64,000 bases of DNA from Clostridiales bacterium VE202-21 (lineage in GTDB: Bacteria > Bacillota > Clostridia > Lachnospirales > Lachnospiraceae), in contig BAIF02000051.1 in the NCBI GenBank assembly GCA_000509105.1, forward strand, positions 1 through 64,000, in the 5' to 3' direction. Positions 43,323 to 52,524 of this stretch are shown one piece after another. Under the pieces are notes generated by a model, which saw only the letters and a program-made list of their open reading frames with translations, had not been told where the DNA came from and made no database searches. Every line of letters starts with the position of its first letter. The first letter of the stretch is position 1. The position numbers and the translations under genes are program-made.

Positions 43323-44726
43323 TTAACCCTCAACTTTCGGAATATATAGTACGTTAAAGTCACAGAGATTTGTTCCTGTATTTCCGGTAAATACAGTATC
43401 CCCTATTGCTTCTAATGCCTCATAGCAGGCATGGCCCCGAAGGGCGGCATATACATCGATATCTTTATCAAGCGCCTGCTGATAGCTGCTGGAGTCACAA
43501 ATACCTCCGGCTACAGGAGTAGTTCCGTCTGTTCCTTCGGAATCGATGGACAGCATGCAGGCACCTTTTGTTTTTGCTGCAAGAATAGAAAAACTTAAAG
43601 TCAGTTCCTGTCCCGGACCACCATGTCCAGTGATTGTACTGTTGTCCAGAATTTGTGTTGTAGTTTCGCCGGAACTTAAAATGACACAAGGCGGTTTGAT
43701 CGGATTACCATATGCCTGTGCTTCTCTGGCGATGGAGGCGAAGAAGGAACCGGCGTCTTTACTTTCTCCTTCTAAAAAGGAAGAAAGTATGATAGCTGGT
43801 ATACCCATCTCTTCTGCGATCTCCTTTGCATAAATGCAGGAATCTGGCAGTGTGTTCAGCAGAAAATAGGTATTGTCCGGAAAAGCTTTTGGTGTTTCTC
43901 CTTCTGGTCCGACGTTCATGAGATAATCTACGACATTTTTAGGAAGACGTTCGGCAACGTCGTAGTCCCGTATGACTCTCCTGGCATCTTCTAAAGTGGT
44001 CTTGTCAGGTCCCATTGGAGTACTTGCATACTTTTCGTAGGGCACGCCGATATCACCGGTTGCTGGATTACCCACAGCATCGCTGATACCAAAGCCGATC
44101 AGGTCAGCCCCGACAGACTGGATCCGTTTTGCGAGCATCCCGCCGTTCATGGCAGAAATATGACGCCGGATGGCATTGATCTCATAGATTCCCGCACCGG
44201 ATTTCAGCATGACATCCGTAGTTTTGATCTCGTCTTCCAAAGTGATTCCCTCGATAGGACAGCTCATAAGGGCAGAACTGCCGCCGCTGATTACAACGAT
44301 AAATAAGTCATCCGGTCCGGCATGATCTACCAGATCTAGGATTTTTAGGCAGGCTTTGTATCCGGCTTGATTTGGCAATGGATGGCCGCCTACATATACA
44401 TCTGTGTTTTGAAAATGGTCTGTTTTTTCCGCAACTTTTACAATAGCGATCCCTTTGGTCAATTTGTCACCAAGAACTTCATCTACAGCCATTGCCATAT
44501 GATTGCAGGCTTTCCCTGCCCCGAGCAGATAAATATGTTTCTTTTTAGATAAGTCCCATGACTTGGTTCCGATATGCAATATATCGCCATCAAGCTTCAT
44601 AATGCTTTTTATGCGGTGATACGCATCAAGACGCTGTAATGTCTTATCTGTGATTTCGAGGACCACCTTCCTCGACTCCACATCCCCATGGTCAATCAGT
44701 TTGTCGTAATTCTTGATTTTTTTCAT
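43323..44726 (-). CDS. glycerate 2-kinase, MOFRL/GckA family
   Basis: 467 residues. Phosphorylates D-glycerate to 2-phosphoglycerate. DUF4147 N-terminal domain (LLGAGKACNHMAMAVDEVLG, VYVGGHPLPNQAG, VVISGGSSALM) and MOFRL C-terminal domain (VILSSGETTTQIL, TGHGGPGQELTLSF, IDSEGTDGTTPVAGG) are complete. ATG 44726 has AAAGGAG upstream and is preferred to 44753. First gene of the leftward pair with the enolase-like protein. Transcribed from the promoter at 44825-44853. Confidence 0.9.
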   Translation of the reverse strand: MKKIKNYDKLIDHGDVESRKVVLEITDKTLQRLDAYHRIKSIMKLDGDILHIGTKSWDLSKKKHIYLLGAGKACNHMAMAVDEVLGDKLTKGIAIVKVAEKTDHFQNTDVYVGGHPLPNQAGYKACLKILDLVDHAGPDDLFIVVISGGSSALMSCPIEGITLEDEIKTTDVMLKSGAGIYEINAIRRHISAMNGGMLAKRIQSVGADLIGFGISDAVGNPATGDIGVPYEKYASTPMGPDKTTLEDARRVIRDYDVAERLPKNVVDYLMNVGPEGETPKAFPDNTYFLLNTLPDSCIYAKEIAEEMGIPAIILSSFLEGESKDAGSFFASIAREAQAYGNPIKPPCVILSSGETTTQILDNSTITGHGGPGQELTLSFSILAAKTKGACMLSIDSEGTDGTTPVAGGICDSSSYQQALDKDIDVYAALRGHACYEALEAIGDTVFTGNTGTNLCDFNVLYIPKVEG

Positions 44727-44824
44727 AGATAGAATCTCCTTTAAATCTAACAACTAGCTGGTTAAAATATTAAATAAAACAAAAAATAAGATAAAAATGA
44801 AAGAATGTATTAAATTGTACTTAA

Positions 44825-44853
44825 AGTATATTTCGATATATCGAATATGTCAA
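44825..44853 (-). promoter_or_regulatory. leftward promoter with palindromic operator in its spacer
   Basis: Minus strand: TTGACA (44853-44848), 17-bp spacer, TATACT (44830-44825). The spacer contains TTCGATATATCGAA (44832-44845), a perfect 14-bp palindrome, so a bound repressor would block RNA polymerase directly. Confidence 0.8.
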
Positions 44854-44954
44854 TGTTAATTCTGGAAAATAAAATCATATTGGTGTTAATGCATAAAAAA
44901 TGAGCAAAGAATTTGGTAAAAATAGAAAAGTGAACAAAAAACAAGATAATTAGA

Positions 44955-44983
44955 TTGACATATGCAATATATCAATATAAAAT
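44955..44983 (+). promoter_or_regulatory. rightward promoter with a related spacer motif
   Basis: TTGACA (44955-44960), 17-bp spacer, TAAAAT (44978-44983). The spacer starts TATGCAATATATCAAT, matching the leftward one at most positions (TATTCGATATATCGAA). The two promoters of the locus therefore seem to share one regulator. The rest of 44727-45056 is very A/T-rich with no gene. Confidence 0.75.
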
Positions 44984-45056
44984 GAATGTATTAAATAAAA
45001 CATTTTAAGGGAACGAAATGAAAGACAAATTGTTTTAGAATGGAAGGAGAAAAAAC

Positions 45057-46178
45057 ATGGCACACAAAACAGAATTTCTATATTTATCAGAGAGCGACAC
45101 TATCGCGGCAGGGGTTCTTGATGCGGAAAAATGTATCGACAATGCAGAGGAGGTCTTTACTTTATTAAGTCAAGGGGACTATTTAATGGGAGGCAGTAAT
45201 CATAATAGTCACGGATTGGGTATTGTATTTCCGAAAGAAACTCCATTCCCGAATATGCCGGTTGCGGGGCCGGACAGAAGATTTGTAGCGATGCCTGCTT
45301 ATCTGGGCGGACGTTTTGATGTATGTGGAAATAAATGGTATGGATCGAATGCCGAGAATCCAAAGAAGGGGCTGCCGAGATCTGTTTTGACTGTAACCCT
45401 TAATGATAAGGATACAGGCGAGCCGCTTTCTTTTATGTCAGCCAATCTCTTAAGTGCCGCCAGAACGGGAGCTGTTCCTGGTGTGGCTGCAAGGCATCTG
45501 GCGAGGAAAGATTCAGAAGTGATAACGGTACTCGGATGTGGCCAGATCAACCGCTCATGCTTACGTTCGATCTTAACACAGCTTCCTAATGTTAAGAAAG
45601 TTGTGTGTTTTGACATTTTTGAAGCTGCGGCGCAGAAGTTCCTGGAGTGGGAGAAGGAAGAGTTGGGAGTTGACGGTGTTGTGGAACTGGATTTGGAAGC
45701 AGCATTGAAAGATGCAGATGTGATCACAGTCGCTGCCTCAAGGCTAAAACCATTGTATGTGAAAGACGAGTGGATGAAAGATGGTGTTACATTGCTGATC
45801 ACAGGTCCAATGCAGACAGATGATTCTTATTGGATCAATACAAAACTGATCTATGATAATGTAAGACTTCACGAGGCTTACGTGCAGGAAGCAATCGAAT
45901 CCGGGGATAAAGCAGGTTATTATAAAGGGGTGATAGGAGGTCCTATTTATACTTTGATTGACGACGGCAAGATGCCGCCGCTTGAGGAGTCTGCCAGTAT
46001 CGGAGAAGTGATCATGGGAAGCAAGCCAGGCAGAACGGATGAGAAAGAAAGAATTACATTTGTTGCTTGTGGCATGGCTACATTTGATGTAGGTCTGGGG
46101 TATGATCTATATCAGACTGCATTGAAGGAAGGCATTGGAACGAAATTAACCTTATGGGATGATCCGTATCAAAAATAA
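45057..46178 (+). CDS. ornithine cyclodeaminase/mu-crystallin family protein
   Basis: 373 residues. NAD(P)-binding Rossmann fold with VITVLGCGQINRSCLRSIL and SANLLSAARTGAVPGVAARHL. Members include ornithine cyclodeaminase, ketimine reductases and alanine dehydrogenase; related sequences are sometimes labelled tyramine oxidase subunit B. The true substrate is not evident. It is the first gene of the TRAP operon, so it probably acts on the imported acid or its amino/imino derivative. GGAAGGAG precedes the start. Confidence 0.8.
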   Translation: MAHKTEFLYLSESDTIAAGVLDAEKCIDNAEEVFTLLSQGDYLMGGSNHNSHGLGIVFPKETPFPNMPVAGPDRRFVAMPAYLGGRFDVCGNKWYGSNAENPKKGLPRSVLTVTLNDKDTGEPLSFMSANLLSAARTGAVPGVAARHLARKDSEVITVLGCGQINRSCLRSILTQLPNVKKVVCFDIFEAAAQKFLEWEKEELGVDGVVELDLEAALKDADVITVAASRLKPLYVKDEWMKDGVTLLITGPMQTDDSYWINTKLIYDNVRLHEAYVQEAIESGDKAGYYKGVIGGPIYTLIDDGKMPPLEESASIGEVIMGSKPGRTDEKERITFVACGMATFDVGLGYDLYQTALKEGIGTKLTLWDDPYQK

Positions 46179-46200
46179 TGTGCGAAGGGAGTAATGAAAA

Positions 46201-47487
46201 GTGTCTTTATCTTTACTTATTATGATCATATGCTTTTTACTGCTAATGGTAATTGGCCTGCCCATCGCATATAATCTGATCGTCACAACACTGGTTTATA
46301 CAATGGTCGCGGGATTTGATCCAATCCAGATGGCGATCAAAATGTATGGAGGAATGAACAGCTTTTCGTTTTTGGCGGTTCCGTTTTTTGTATTGACAGG
46401 ACAGCTCATGCTGAGGGGCGGATTGCTGGAGCGGCTGATTAAGTTTGTAAATGCATGGTTCGGACGGTTTAAAGGGGCGATTGCGATCGTTACGATCGGG
46501 GCATCTCTGCTGATGGGATCAATCGTGGGGCTTGCAGTGGCATCGGCAGCATCTTTAGGAGCATTTTTGATTCCGATGATGAAAAAAGAAGGGTATTCAG
46601 CACCGTTTTCAGCAGCTGTCATGTCTTCGGCTTCTTTGCTCGGACCAATCATGCCCCCAAGTGTTTTGATGATCCTATATTGTACGGCAGTGGGAAAGAC
46701 CTCCATTACTGGTATTTTTATGGCCGCCGTAACACCAGCTATACTGATTGCTCTGCTGCAATGTATGGTGGCGCATCGTGTTGCTAAGAAAAGGAATTAT
46801 GCGTCTTATGGTAAGACGACCTTGTCGGAGAAAATGCATGCCACAAAGTCAGCAATTCCGGCATTGGTTCTGCCAGTGATTATTCTGGGCGGTATATTTA
46901 GCGGTATTTTTTCTATCACTGAGGCATCTGGCGTAGCAGTTGTCTATAGTGCTATTCTTGCATTCTTTGTGAACAAGAGCGTGAAGTTAAAAGATATACC
47001 GGATATGATTATCGAAGCGGCTTCAACATCCGGCCTGGTATTGATCTTGGCAGGAGCTGGAACTGCAATGGCATGGGGAATTGCCAATGAACGGGTGATG
47101 GATATGCTGATCGGCCCAATGTCAGCCCTTCCGCCGTGGGTGTTCTTGCTGATAGTGAATATAGTGATGCTGATCTGCGGGATGTTCATGGATGATTATG
47201 CATCTACGGTCATACTTGCACCTATTATTGGACCGATTGCATGGGCCCTTGGAATCAATCCGCTGCATATCGGAGTAGTATTTTGTGTCAATCTGGTCGT
47301 GGGACTAGCGACTCCGCCATTTGGAATCACTTTATTCGTTACAAGCCCTGTAGCAGGGGTAAAATTGGAAGAAACGGTCAGAGAGTCCCTGCCATTTTGG
47401 GCAGTGACGATCGGAGTATTGCTGTTAATCACGTTTGTGCCTCAGGTGGCACTTTGGCTGCCGAGTCTGATGGGATATACAGGATAA
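46201..47487 (+). CDS. dctM: TRAP transporter large permease (DctM)
   Basis: 428 residues, about twelve membrane segments. GTG start with AAGGGAG upstream. Family motifs: FLAVPFFVLTGQLMLRGGL, GLAVASAASLGAFLIPMM, SASLLGPIMPPSVLMILY and GMFMDDYASTVILAPI. Drives sodium-coupled uptake of an organic acid. The gene order M-P-Q, with the large permease first, is less common than P-Q-M. Confidence 0.93.
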   Translation: MSLSLLIMIICFLLLMVIGLPIAYNLIVTTLVYTMVAGFDPIQMAIKMYGGMNSFSFLAVPFFVLTGQLMLRGGLLERLIKFVNAWFGRFKGAIAIVTIGASLLMGSIVGLAVASAASLGAFLIPMMKKEGYSAPFSAAVMSSASLLGPIMPPSVLMILYCTAVGKTSITGIFMAAVTPAILIALLQCMVAHRVAKKRNYASYGKTTLSEKMHATKSAIPALVLPVIILGGIFSGIFSITEASGVAVVYSAILAFFVNKSVKLKDIPDMIIEAASTSGLVLILAGAGTAMAWGIANERVMDMLIGPMSALPPWVFLLIVNIVMLICGMFMDDYASTVILAPIIGPIAWALGINPLHIGVVFCVNLVVGLATPPFGITLFVTSPVAGVKLEETVRESLPFWAVTIGVLLLITFVPQVALWLPSLMGYTG

Positions 47488-47514
47488 GAATAGAATATTA
47501 AGGAGAGAAAGATT

Positions 47515-48600
47515 ATGAAGAAAAATATGAAACGATTTTTAGCAACAGCTCTTGTCCTCTGTTTTAGTGTTTCAGCAGCGGGGTGCCAGATGAAGACCAC
47601 GAACAGCTCCGGCGGCTCATCGGGCGGAGGGGCTGCAGAGGAGGATGTTTCCGGAAATTACGTGATCCGTATCGCATGTGAGAACTCAGAAACCTATCCT
47701 GCGACTCTTGGACTTGAGGTAATGAAGGAATATATTGAAAAAGAGACAGATGGTAATGTTGAGGTAAATATTTATGCAAGCGGCCAGCTGGGAGGAGAGG
47801 AAGAAACTCTGGAGCAGGTGGCTCAGGGCTCGTTGGAAATGGCAGTTGCATCTTTTGCTCCTGTGGTGACCTATGATCCGGAATTTGAAGTCATGGACCT
47901 TCCGTTTGTTTATAATACATATGAGGAGGCGTGGATGGTATTAGACAGCCATATTGGTACAGATATGCTGAATTCTTTAAAAGAATGTGACATGATCGGC
48001 CTTGCATTTATGGAGAATGGTTTCAGACAAGTGACGAGCAGTAAGGCTCCGATTACCGGCATCGCTGATCTGAACAGTCTGAAGATTCGTACGATGCAGA
48101 ATAATAACCACATGGAATTCTTTGCAGCGCTAGGCGCAAACCCGACTCCGGTAGCTTTTTCTGAACTTTATATGGCACTCTCTCAAAATACGGTAGATGC
48201 TCAGGAGAACCCGATCGCAAACGTCACAGATAAGAAACTTTATGAGGTACAGAAGTATTTATCACTGACAAAACATATCTATGACGCAATGCCGTTAGTC
48301 TGCAATCTTAAGTTTTTTGAAAGCCTGCCTGGAAAATATCAGGGCATCGTGAAAACAGGGGCCGTACTTGGTATGGAATACAGCCGGTTCTGTAACGCAG
48401 AGAGAGAAGAATTAATCTTAGATGAAGTGACCAACCTCGGGATGAAAGTAAATGAGCTGGATGATGCGGCACGCGAAGAGATGAAAGCTGTTGCACAGCC
48501 AGCGGCAATGAAATCAGTTGCAAAGGATATCGGCCAGGATAAGGTAGATGCATATCTTGCTGATGTTGAGAAGGTACTTAATGAAATTAGCGATTATTAA
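47515..48600 (+). CDS. dctP: TRAP transporter solute-binding lipoprotein (DctP)
   Basis: 361 residues. Lipoprotein signal with lipidated Cys in VSAAGCQMKT, Gly/Ser linker, then the DctP fold: EKETDGNVEVNIYASGQLGGEEETLEQVAQG, cited as ASGQLGGEEETLEQVAQGSL, and GFRQVTSSKAPI, LKIRTMQNNNHMEFFAALGA with the Arg that usually binds the substrate carboxylate. AAGGAGAG precedes the start. Supports an acidic ligand, consistent with a hydroxyacid. Confidence 0.92.
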   Translation: MKKNMKRFLATALVLCFSVSAAGCQMKTTNSSGGSSGGGAAEEDVSGNYVIRIACENSETYPATLGLEVMKEYIEKETDGNVEVNIYASGQLGGEEETLEQVAQGSLEMAVASFAPVVTYDPEFEVMDLPFVYNTYEEAWMVLDSHIGTDMLNSLKECDMIGLAFMENGFRQVTSSKAPITGIADLNSLKIRTMQNNNHMEFFAALGANPTPVAFSELYMALSQNTVDAQENPIANVTDKKLYEVQKYLSLTKHIYDAMPLVCNLKFFESLPGKYQGIVKTGAVLGMEYSRFCNAEREELILDEVTNLGMKVNELDDAAREEMKAVAQPAAMKSVAKDIGQDKVDAYLADVEKVLNEISDY

Positions 48601-48617
48601 TCGGGAGAGGTTTAGAA

Positions 48618-49160
48618 ATGATGGAAGCATTTGACAAAGTAATAACGGTTCTTTATAAAATTATAAAGGTGATTTTATGTGTTGTCCTGCTTACAATGGT
48701 TGGTGTATTGATGGCTCATATTATTTTCCGTTATGTCCTAAACAGTTCTCTGACCTGGTCAGAGGAACTGTTAAAAATCCTGCTTGTATGGTTCGGGATG
48801 ATGAGTGTGGCGATCTTAGCGGTTCGCAGAGAGCATGTATCGATCGTGATTTTTAAAGAGCATATGCCGAAGAAAATGTCTGCAGCTCTTACAAAGCTGA
48901 CACAGATTATTACAGTTGTGATCTGTCTGATCGTCATCTACGTTGGTATACAATATGTACTCGCGGCCGGACATCGTCCCACACCTGCACTTCGTCTGCC
49001 ATATGGATATGCATATGCATCAATTCCAGTATCTTTTGTCTTTGTAACGATTTTCGAACTTCGTAATCTGATCGTAGATCTAACCGGCAAAGGTAATTAT
49101 GCCGTAATTGAAAAAAAAGAAGAAGATTTGACGGGCGGCAGTGATATGAAGCTGGATTAA
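48618..49160 (+). CDS. dctQ: TRAP transporter small permease (DctQ)
   Basis: 180 residues with four membrane segments and the SLTWSEELLKILLVWFGMM motif typical of DctQ. Follows dctP by 17 bp. The long charged C-terminal tail is cytoplasmic. Completes the three-part transporter. Confidence 0.9.
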   Translation: MMEAFDKVITVLYKIIKVILCVVLLTMVGVLMAHIIFRYVLNSSLTWSEELLKILLVWFGMMSVAILAVRREHVSIVIFKEHMPKKMSAALTKLTQIITVVICLIVIYVGIQYVLAAGHRPTPALRLPYGYAYASIPVSFVFVTIFELRNLIVDLTGKGNYAVIEKKEEDLTGGSDMKLD

Positions 49161-49252
49161 ACAGAAGCGGATTCTTATGTTGCTGGTACAGCGGTTTTTA
49201 TGCGGATAGCAGAGAAACGCTGTGCCAGTTTTTGTATGGAGGGATGTGGAAG

Positions 49253-50539
49253 ATGTATCATTTAGAAAAAAAAGAGAAGTGGATTTATACAGATCGGGAA
49301 CTTGATATGAAGGTCACAGTACCCCCAGGATGGAAAGCGGTCAAATTGGAGACGCCCAGGCTGCCTGCACTGCCAGATAAGGAAGACGTGAAGAAGGCGA
49401 TCAAATGTCCTGTCTATGGGAAATCGATAAAAAATCTGGTTGTTGAAAAAAATGCAAAATCTGCATGTGTTTTAGTATCGGATGCGACGAGAGCGGTTCC
49501 CACCGCGCAAATAATGAAATATGTGGCAGAAGATCTGGTCAGCGCGGGCATTCCTTATGATCGGATTTACGTTTTTGTGGCAATTGGTGTCCATAGGGAA
49601 GCAACGGAAATGGAGATGAGAAGTTTTCTTGGAGATCTTTATGGGAGGTTATCCATAGAAAATCATACGCCTTTTGACGCTTCTAATTTGATCTATTTAG
49701 GCGAGACAAGTCACGGTACACCTATCTGGGTAAACAGGAAAGCATATAATTGTGATCTGCATATTCAGATCGGAAAGGTGGAGCCCCATGAATTTGCGGG
49801 ATTTTCAGGTGGGCGAAAATCTGTTTTACCGGGCGTCAGTGCCGAAGAAACAATCGTGATTAATCACAGGCCGAAAATGATCCTATCGGAAAATGCGGCC
49901 ATAGGGGTGCTGGAAGGAAATCCGGTTCATGAGGATATGGTGGAAAGTGCGGAAAAATTCAGGATTGACTTCGGAGTTAACTGTATCATCAACAATCGGC
50001 TGGAACTTTCCGCGGTTTTTGCAGGGGATATGACGAGGTGCCATTTGGCGGCAATAGAATATATCAAAGAATATCTTGGTGTCAAAATGAAGGCTCCGGA
50101 TATTTTGGTAACGACACCGGGGCAGCCGTTGGATATTGATTTTTATCAAGCAGTAAAGGCACTGATCGCTCTTACGGAAGTTCTTGATAAAAAAACGAAA
50201 GTGGTATTATACTGCGGCTGTCCGGAAGGAGTGAATTCGGAGGATATGTTGAGAGCTTTTAGAAGTGGCGAACGCCTTGAACAAGTAATTTCTTATACGA
50301 AAGAAAATTATAAAATTCAAATGGATCATGTCTTGCTGCTTTCAAAGGTTTTGAAGAAAAATGTTGATATTTTTGTTTGTTGTAAAAATGTTTCAGATAA
50401 AGAAATCAGGGAGATGTTCATGACTCCTTGTAAGACGCTCCAAGATGCGGTTGACGAAGCGGTCAAGCTTACAGAGAAAGAGGAAGGCGAGATTCTGTTT
50501 TATCCGAGACCTCAGACCGGATTGCCGGTTTTGGAATAG
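49253..50539 (+). CDS. LarA-family nickel-pincer racemase/epimerase
   Basis: 428 residues. LarA racemises 2-hydroxyacids with a nickel-pincer nucleotide. Active-site set is complete by alignment to Lactiplantibacillus LarA: Asp and Arg in SDATRAVP, His in AIGVHREATE, His in EPHEFAGFSGG, pincer-binding Lys in GGRKSVLPG, nickel-binding His in INHRPKM, and Gln/Lys in FYQAVKAL. The cofactor genes larB, larC and larE are not in the window. ATG 49253 is chosen, 9 bp after GGAGGG. Homologues act on lactate, malate, gluconate or other acids; with the glycerate kinase nearby, glycerate is one candidate. Confidence 0.87.
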   Translation: MYHLEKKEKWIYTDRELDMKVTVPPGWKAVKLETPRLPALPDKEDVKKAIKCPVYGKSIKNLVVEKNAKSACVLVSDATRAVPTAQIMKYVAEDLVSAGIPYDRIYVFVAIGVHREATEMEMRSFLGDLYGRLSIENHTPFDASNLIYLGETSHGTPIWVNRKAYNCDLHIQIGKVEPHEFAGFSGGRKSVLPGVSAEETIVINHRPKMILSENAAIGVLEGNPVHEDMVESAEKFRIDFGVNCIINNRLELSAVFAGDMTRCHLAAIEYIKEYLGVKMKAPDILVTTPGQPLDIDFYQAVKALIALTEVLDKKTKVVLYCGCPEGVNSEDMLRAFRSGERLEQVISYTKENYKIQMDHVLLLSKVLKKNVDIFVCCKNVSDKEIREMFMTPCKTLQDAVDEAVKLTEKEEGEILFYPRPQTGLPVLE

Positions 50540-50555
50540 GGATTCATTCTATTTT

Positions 50556-50605
50556 AAACGCTGCAGTGCTTGGAATAAAAATATTCCAGGCACTGCAGCG
50601 TTTTT
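50556..50605. terminator. strong bidirectional terminator
   Basis: AAACGCTGCAGTGC...GGAATA pairs with TATTCC...GCACTGCAGCGTTT, about 20 bp of stem, with T-runs on both sides. It ends the larA-like operon and the leftward RpiR gene. Confidence 0.88.
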
Positions 50606-51449
50606 ATAGCCCCAGATAAAAGCCTTGGTTTAGAATAGCTTCTGTCCGTTCAAGAACTCTTTGAGACTCCGCATAGTTCTTCTGAGCGATAGCCGCAATG
50701 AGATAATTGGAAAGGCTCATAGGCGCCGCGTAAGAATTTTTGTAGGAAAGGCTGGAAATGGAACAAGGCAGGATGACATCGCCATATCCCTTGACAGCGC
50801 TATAGTTTTGACTGGTAAAAAGTATGATTGTGACCCCCTCGTTTTTCAGCCATGAAAGAACGGTGGTGCTTAGCTTTGAGTATCGGGGAAATAGATAAGC
50901 AACGCAGACATCTCCTGGCTTTGCACTTACGATTTCTTCCGGATATAACATTCCTACTGATTGGATCAGATGAATATTTTCCCGAATCTCGCTTAAACGG
51001 GAAGCTGTGTAGTAGGATATGGAGAAGGAACTTCTCATTCCCAAAACATACACAGTAGGTGCGGTAGAGATCAGATCGATCGCCTTTTGCAGATCTTCTA
51101 CGTTCTGTGCCTCCAGTGTAGACTGAATGTTCTGGATATCGTTTTGGAAAGAGTCAGCCAATAACGTGTTCGACGGATAGTCCTTATGCAGTGATAATCG
51201 TTCAGGAAGGCTGACTTTTGTCTGGAATCCGTTTTGAATATCCTTTTGCATTTCTGAGTAACCAGTGTATCCAAGCGCTCTTGAAAAACGTATGATGGTC
51301 GTAGTGCTGACGCCAATGCGGTCTGCAAGTTCTTCTAACGTACAGAATGCAATGGAGCTTAGGTTATTGGATAAATAATCTGCGATCACTTTTTGAGAGC
51401 GTGTAAAATCATGATAGTTATTATTTAAGGCTTGTAAAAAATTTGACAT
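50604..51449 (-). CDS. RpiR-family regulator
   Basis: 281 residues. N-terminal HTH_6 domain (FTRSQKVIADYLSNNLSSIA, TLEELADRIGVSTTTIIRFSRALGY) and C-terminal SIS sugar-phosphate-binding domain (TVYVLGMRSSFSISYYTASRL, GDVCVAYLFPRYSKLSTTVL). Convergent with the LarA-like gene and a good candidate to bind the TTCGATATATCGAA site at 44832. The effector is likely a phosphorylated intermediate. Confidence 0.9.
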   Translation of the reverse strand: MSNFLQALNNNYHDFTRSQKVIADYLSNNLSSIAFCTLEELADRIGVSTTTIIRFSRALGYTGYSEMQKDIQNGFQTKVSLPERLSLHKDYPSNTLLADSFQNDIQNIQSTLEAQNVEDLQKAIDLISTAPTVYVLGMRSSFSISYYTASRLSEIRENIHLIQSVGMLYPEEIVSAKPGDVCVAYLFPRYSKLSTTVLSWLKNEGVTIILFTSQNYSAVKGYGDVILPCSISSLSYKNSYAAPMSLSNYLIAAIAQKNYAESQRVLERTEAILNQGFYLGL

Positions 51450-51482
51450 ACCATATCCCCTGCCTATGTGTAATATATGTAG

Positions 51483-51511
51483 ATTCTATCATTTGTTGAA
51501 AGGGGTGTCAA
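51483..51511 (-). promoter_or_regulatory. promoter of the RpiR gene
   Basis: Minus strand: TTGACA (51511-51506), 17-bp spacer, TAGAAT (51488-51483). Confidence 0.8.
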
Positions 51512-51660
51512 CGAATGAAGTGAAAACGTCTTGCTGCTGTTTACGCCTGAAGCGTGTGAACTGTAACAGCGTTATTCCTGCGTTGTGAGGAAATAATATA
51601 AAAATCTGGAATGTGGAATTGATTTCTGGTATGATTGAAAAAGAAAGAGAGGTGCTGTGT

Positions 51661-52332
51661 ATGCCATTGCCAAACAAAGAGTTAGCGTTTGAAAGGACAT
51701 CAGCGAAACAGAGGGTATACGAGACCGTAAAAGACTGGATTATTGAAGGGCAGTTTAAACCTGGGGAAAAGGTTTCGGATATTGAGATTGCAGATTATTT
51801 TAAAGTCAGCAGAACTCCGGTACGTGAGGCGCTGCAGCTTTTGGAAGCGCAGAAATTGGTGAAATCTTATCCGGGGAAAGCGACAATTGTAACAGAATTA
51901 GAGAAAGACGATATTGAGAAATGGTATCTGCCGATGGCCATGCTGCAACAGCTGGCTATCACACTTGCTGTAGAGAAGATTACGCCGGCCCATATAAACC
52001 ATCTCAAAAAGCTGAGTGAGGTGTTCAAAGAGTGCATTAAAGAACAGGAAAAGCCCATGCCGATATTAAAAGCGGATAAAGCGTTCCATAGCTGTATATT
52101 GGAGGCAGCCAGGAATGAATACATTACGGATTTTTGCGATGTGCTGTGGATACATATTCAGAGATTGGAATACAGTTTCTTTCGGGACACACCACTGGAA
52201 GCATCTGTGGAGGAGCATGAGAGGATGATCAAGGTGCTGGAAATGAAAGACAGTTATCTTGCTTCTGTACTTGCAAAGGAACATTGGGACAGGACGGCTT
52301 TGTCGATCCGTGAGTTGAATAAAAATGCGTAG
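51661..52332 (+). CDS. GntR-family regulator (FadR/FCD type)
   Basis: 223 residues. Winged helix (AKQRVYETVKDWIIEGQFKPG, SDIEIADYFKVSRTPVREAL) followed by an all-helical FCD ligand domain with likely metal ligands (DKAFHSCILEAARN, EEHERMI). FCD regulators commonly sense organic acids and control hydroxyacid catabolism (LldR, GlcC), so it may regulate the neighbouring TRAP/LarA locus. ATG 51661 is used (GAGAGGTG upstream) rather than the longer frame from 51613. An extended -10, TGGTATGAT, is at 51627-51635. Confidence 0.87.
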   Translation: MPLPNKELAFERTSAKQRVYETVKDWIIEGQFKPGEKVSDIEIADYFKVSRTPVREALQLLEAQKLVKSYPGKATIVTELEKDDIEKWYLPMAMLQQLAITLAVEKITPAHINHLKKLSEVFKECIKEQEKPMPILKADKAFHSCILEAARNEYITDFCDVLWIHIQRLEYSFFRDTPLEASVEEHERMIKVLEMKDSYLASVLAKEHWDRTALSIRELNKNA

Positions 52333-52445
52333 GGGATTTGGCGCAGAGGAACGGATCTGTTTTATTTGCCCCGATGCCGTGCAGCGAGGTGCACGGCACG
52401 GTCTGAACAGTAACGAATACTCCACACTGAAGACAGGGGAAACAG

Positions 52446-52475
52446 TTGTCTTGTGCCGAATGTTTATGATATACT
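52446..52475 (+). promoter_or_regulatory. promoter of the methyltransferase/hslO genes
   Basis: TTGTCT, 18-bp spacer, TATACT (52470-52475), 50 bp before the start codon. Confidence 0.55.
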
Positions 52476-52524
52476 ATTTAAGTTATGACAAGAGGATTTT
52501 TCTAAAATATCGGGAGGCTTACAG

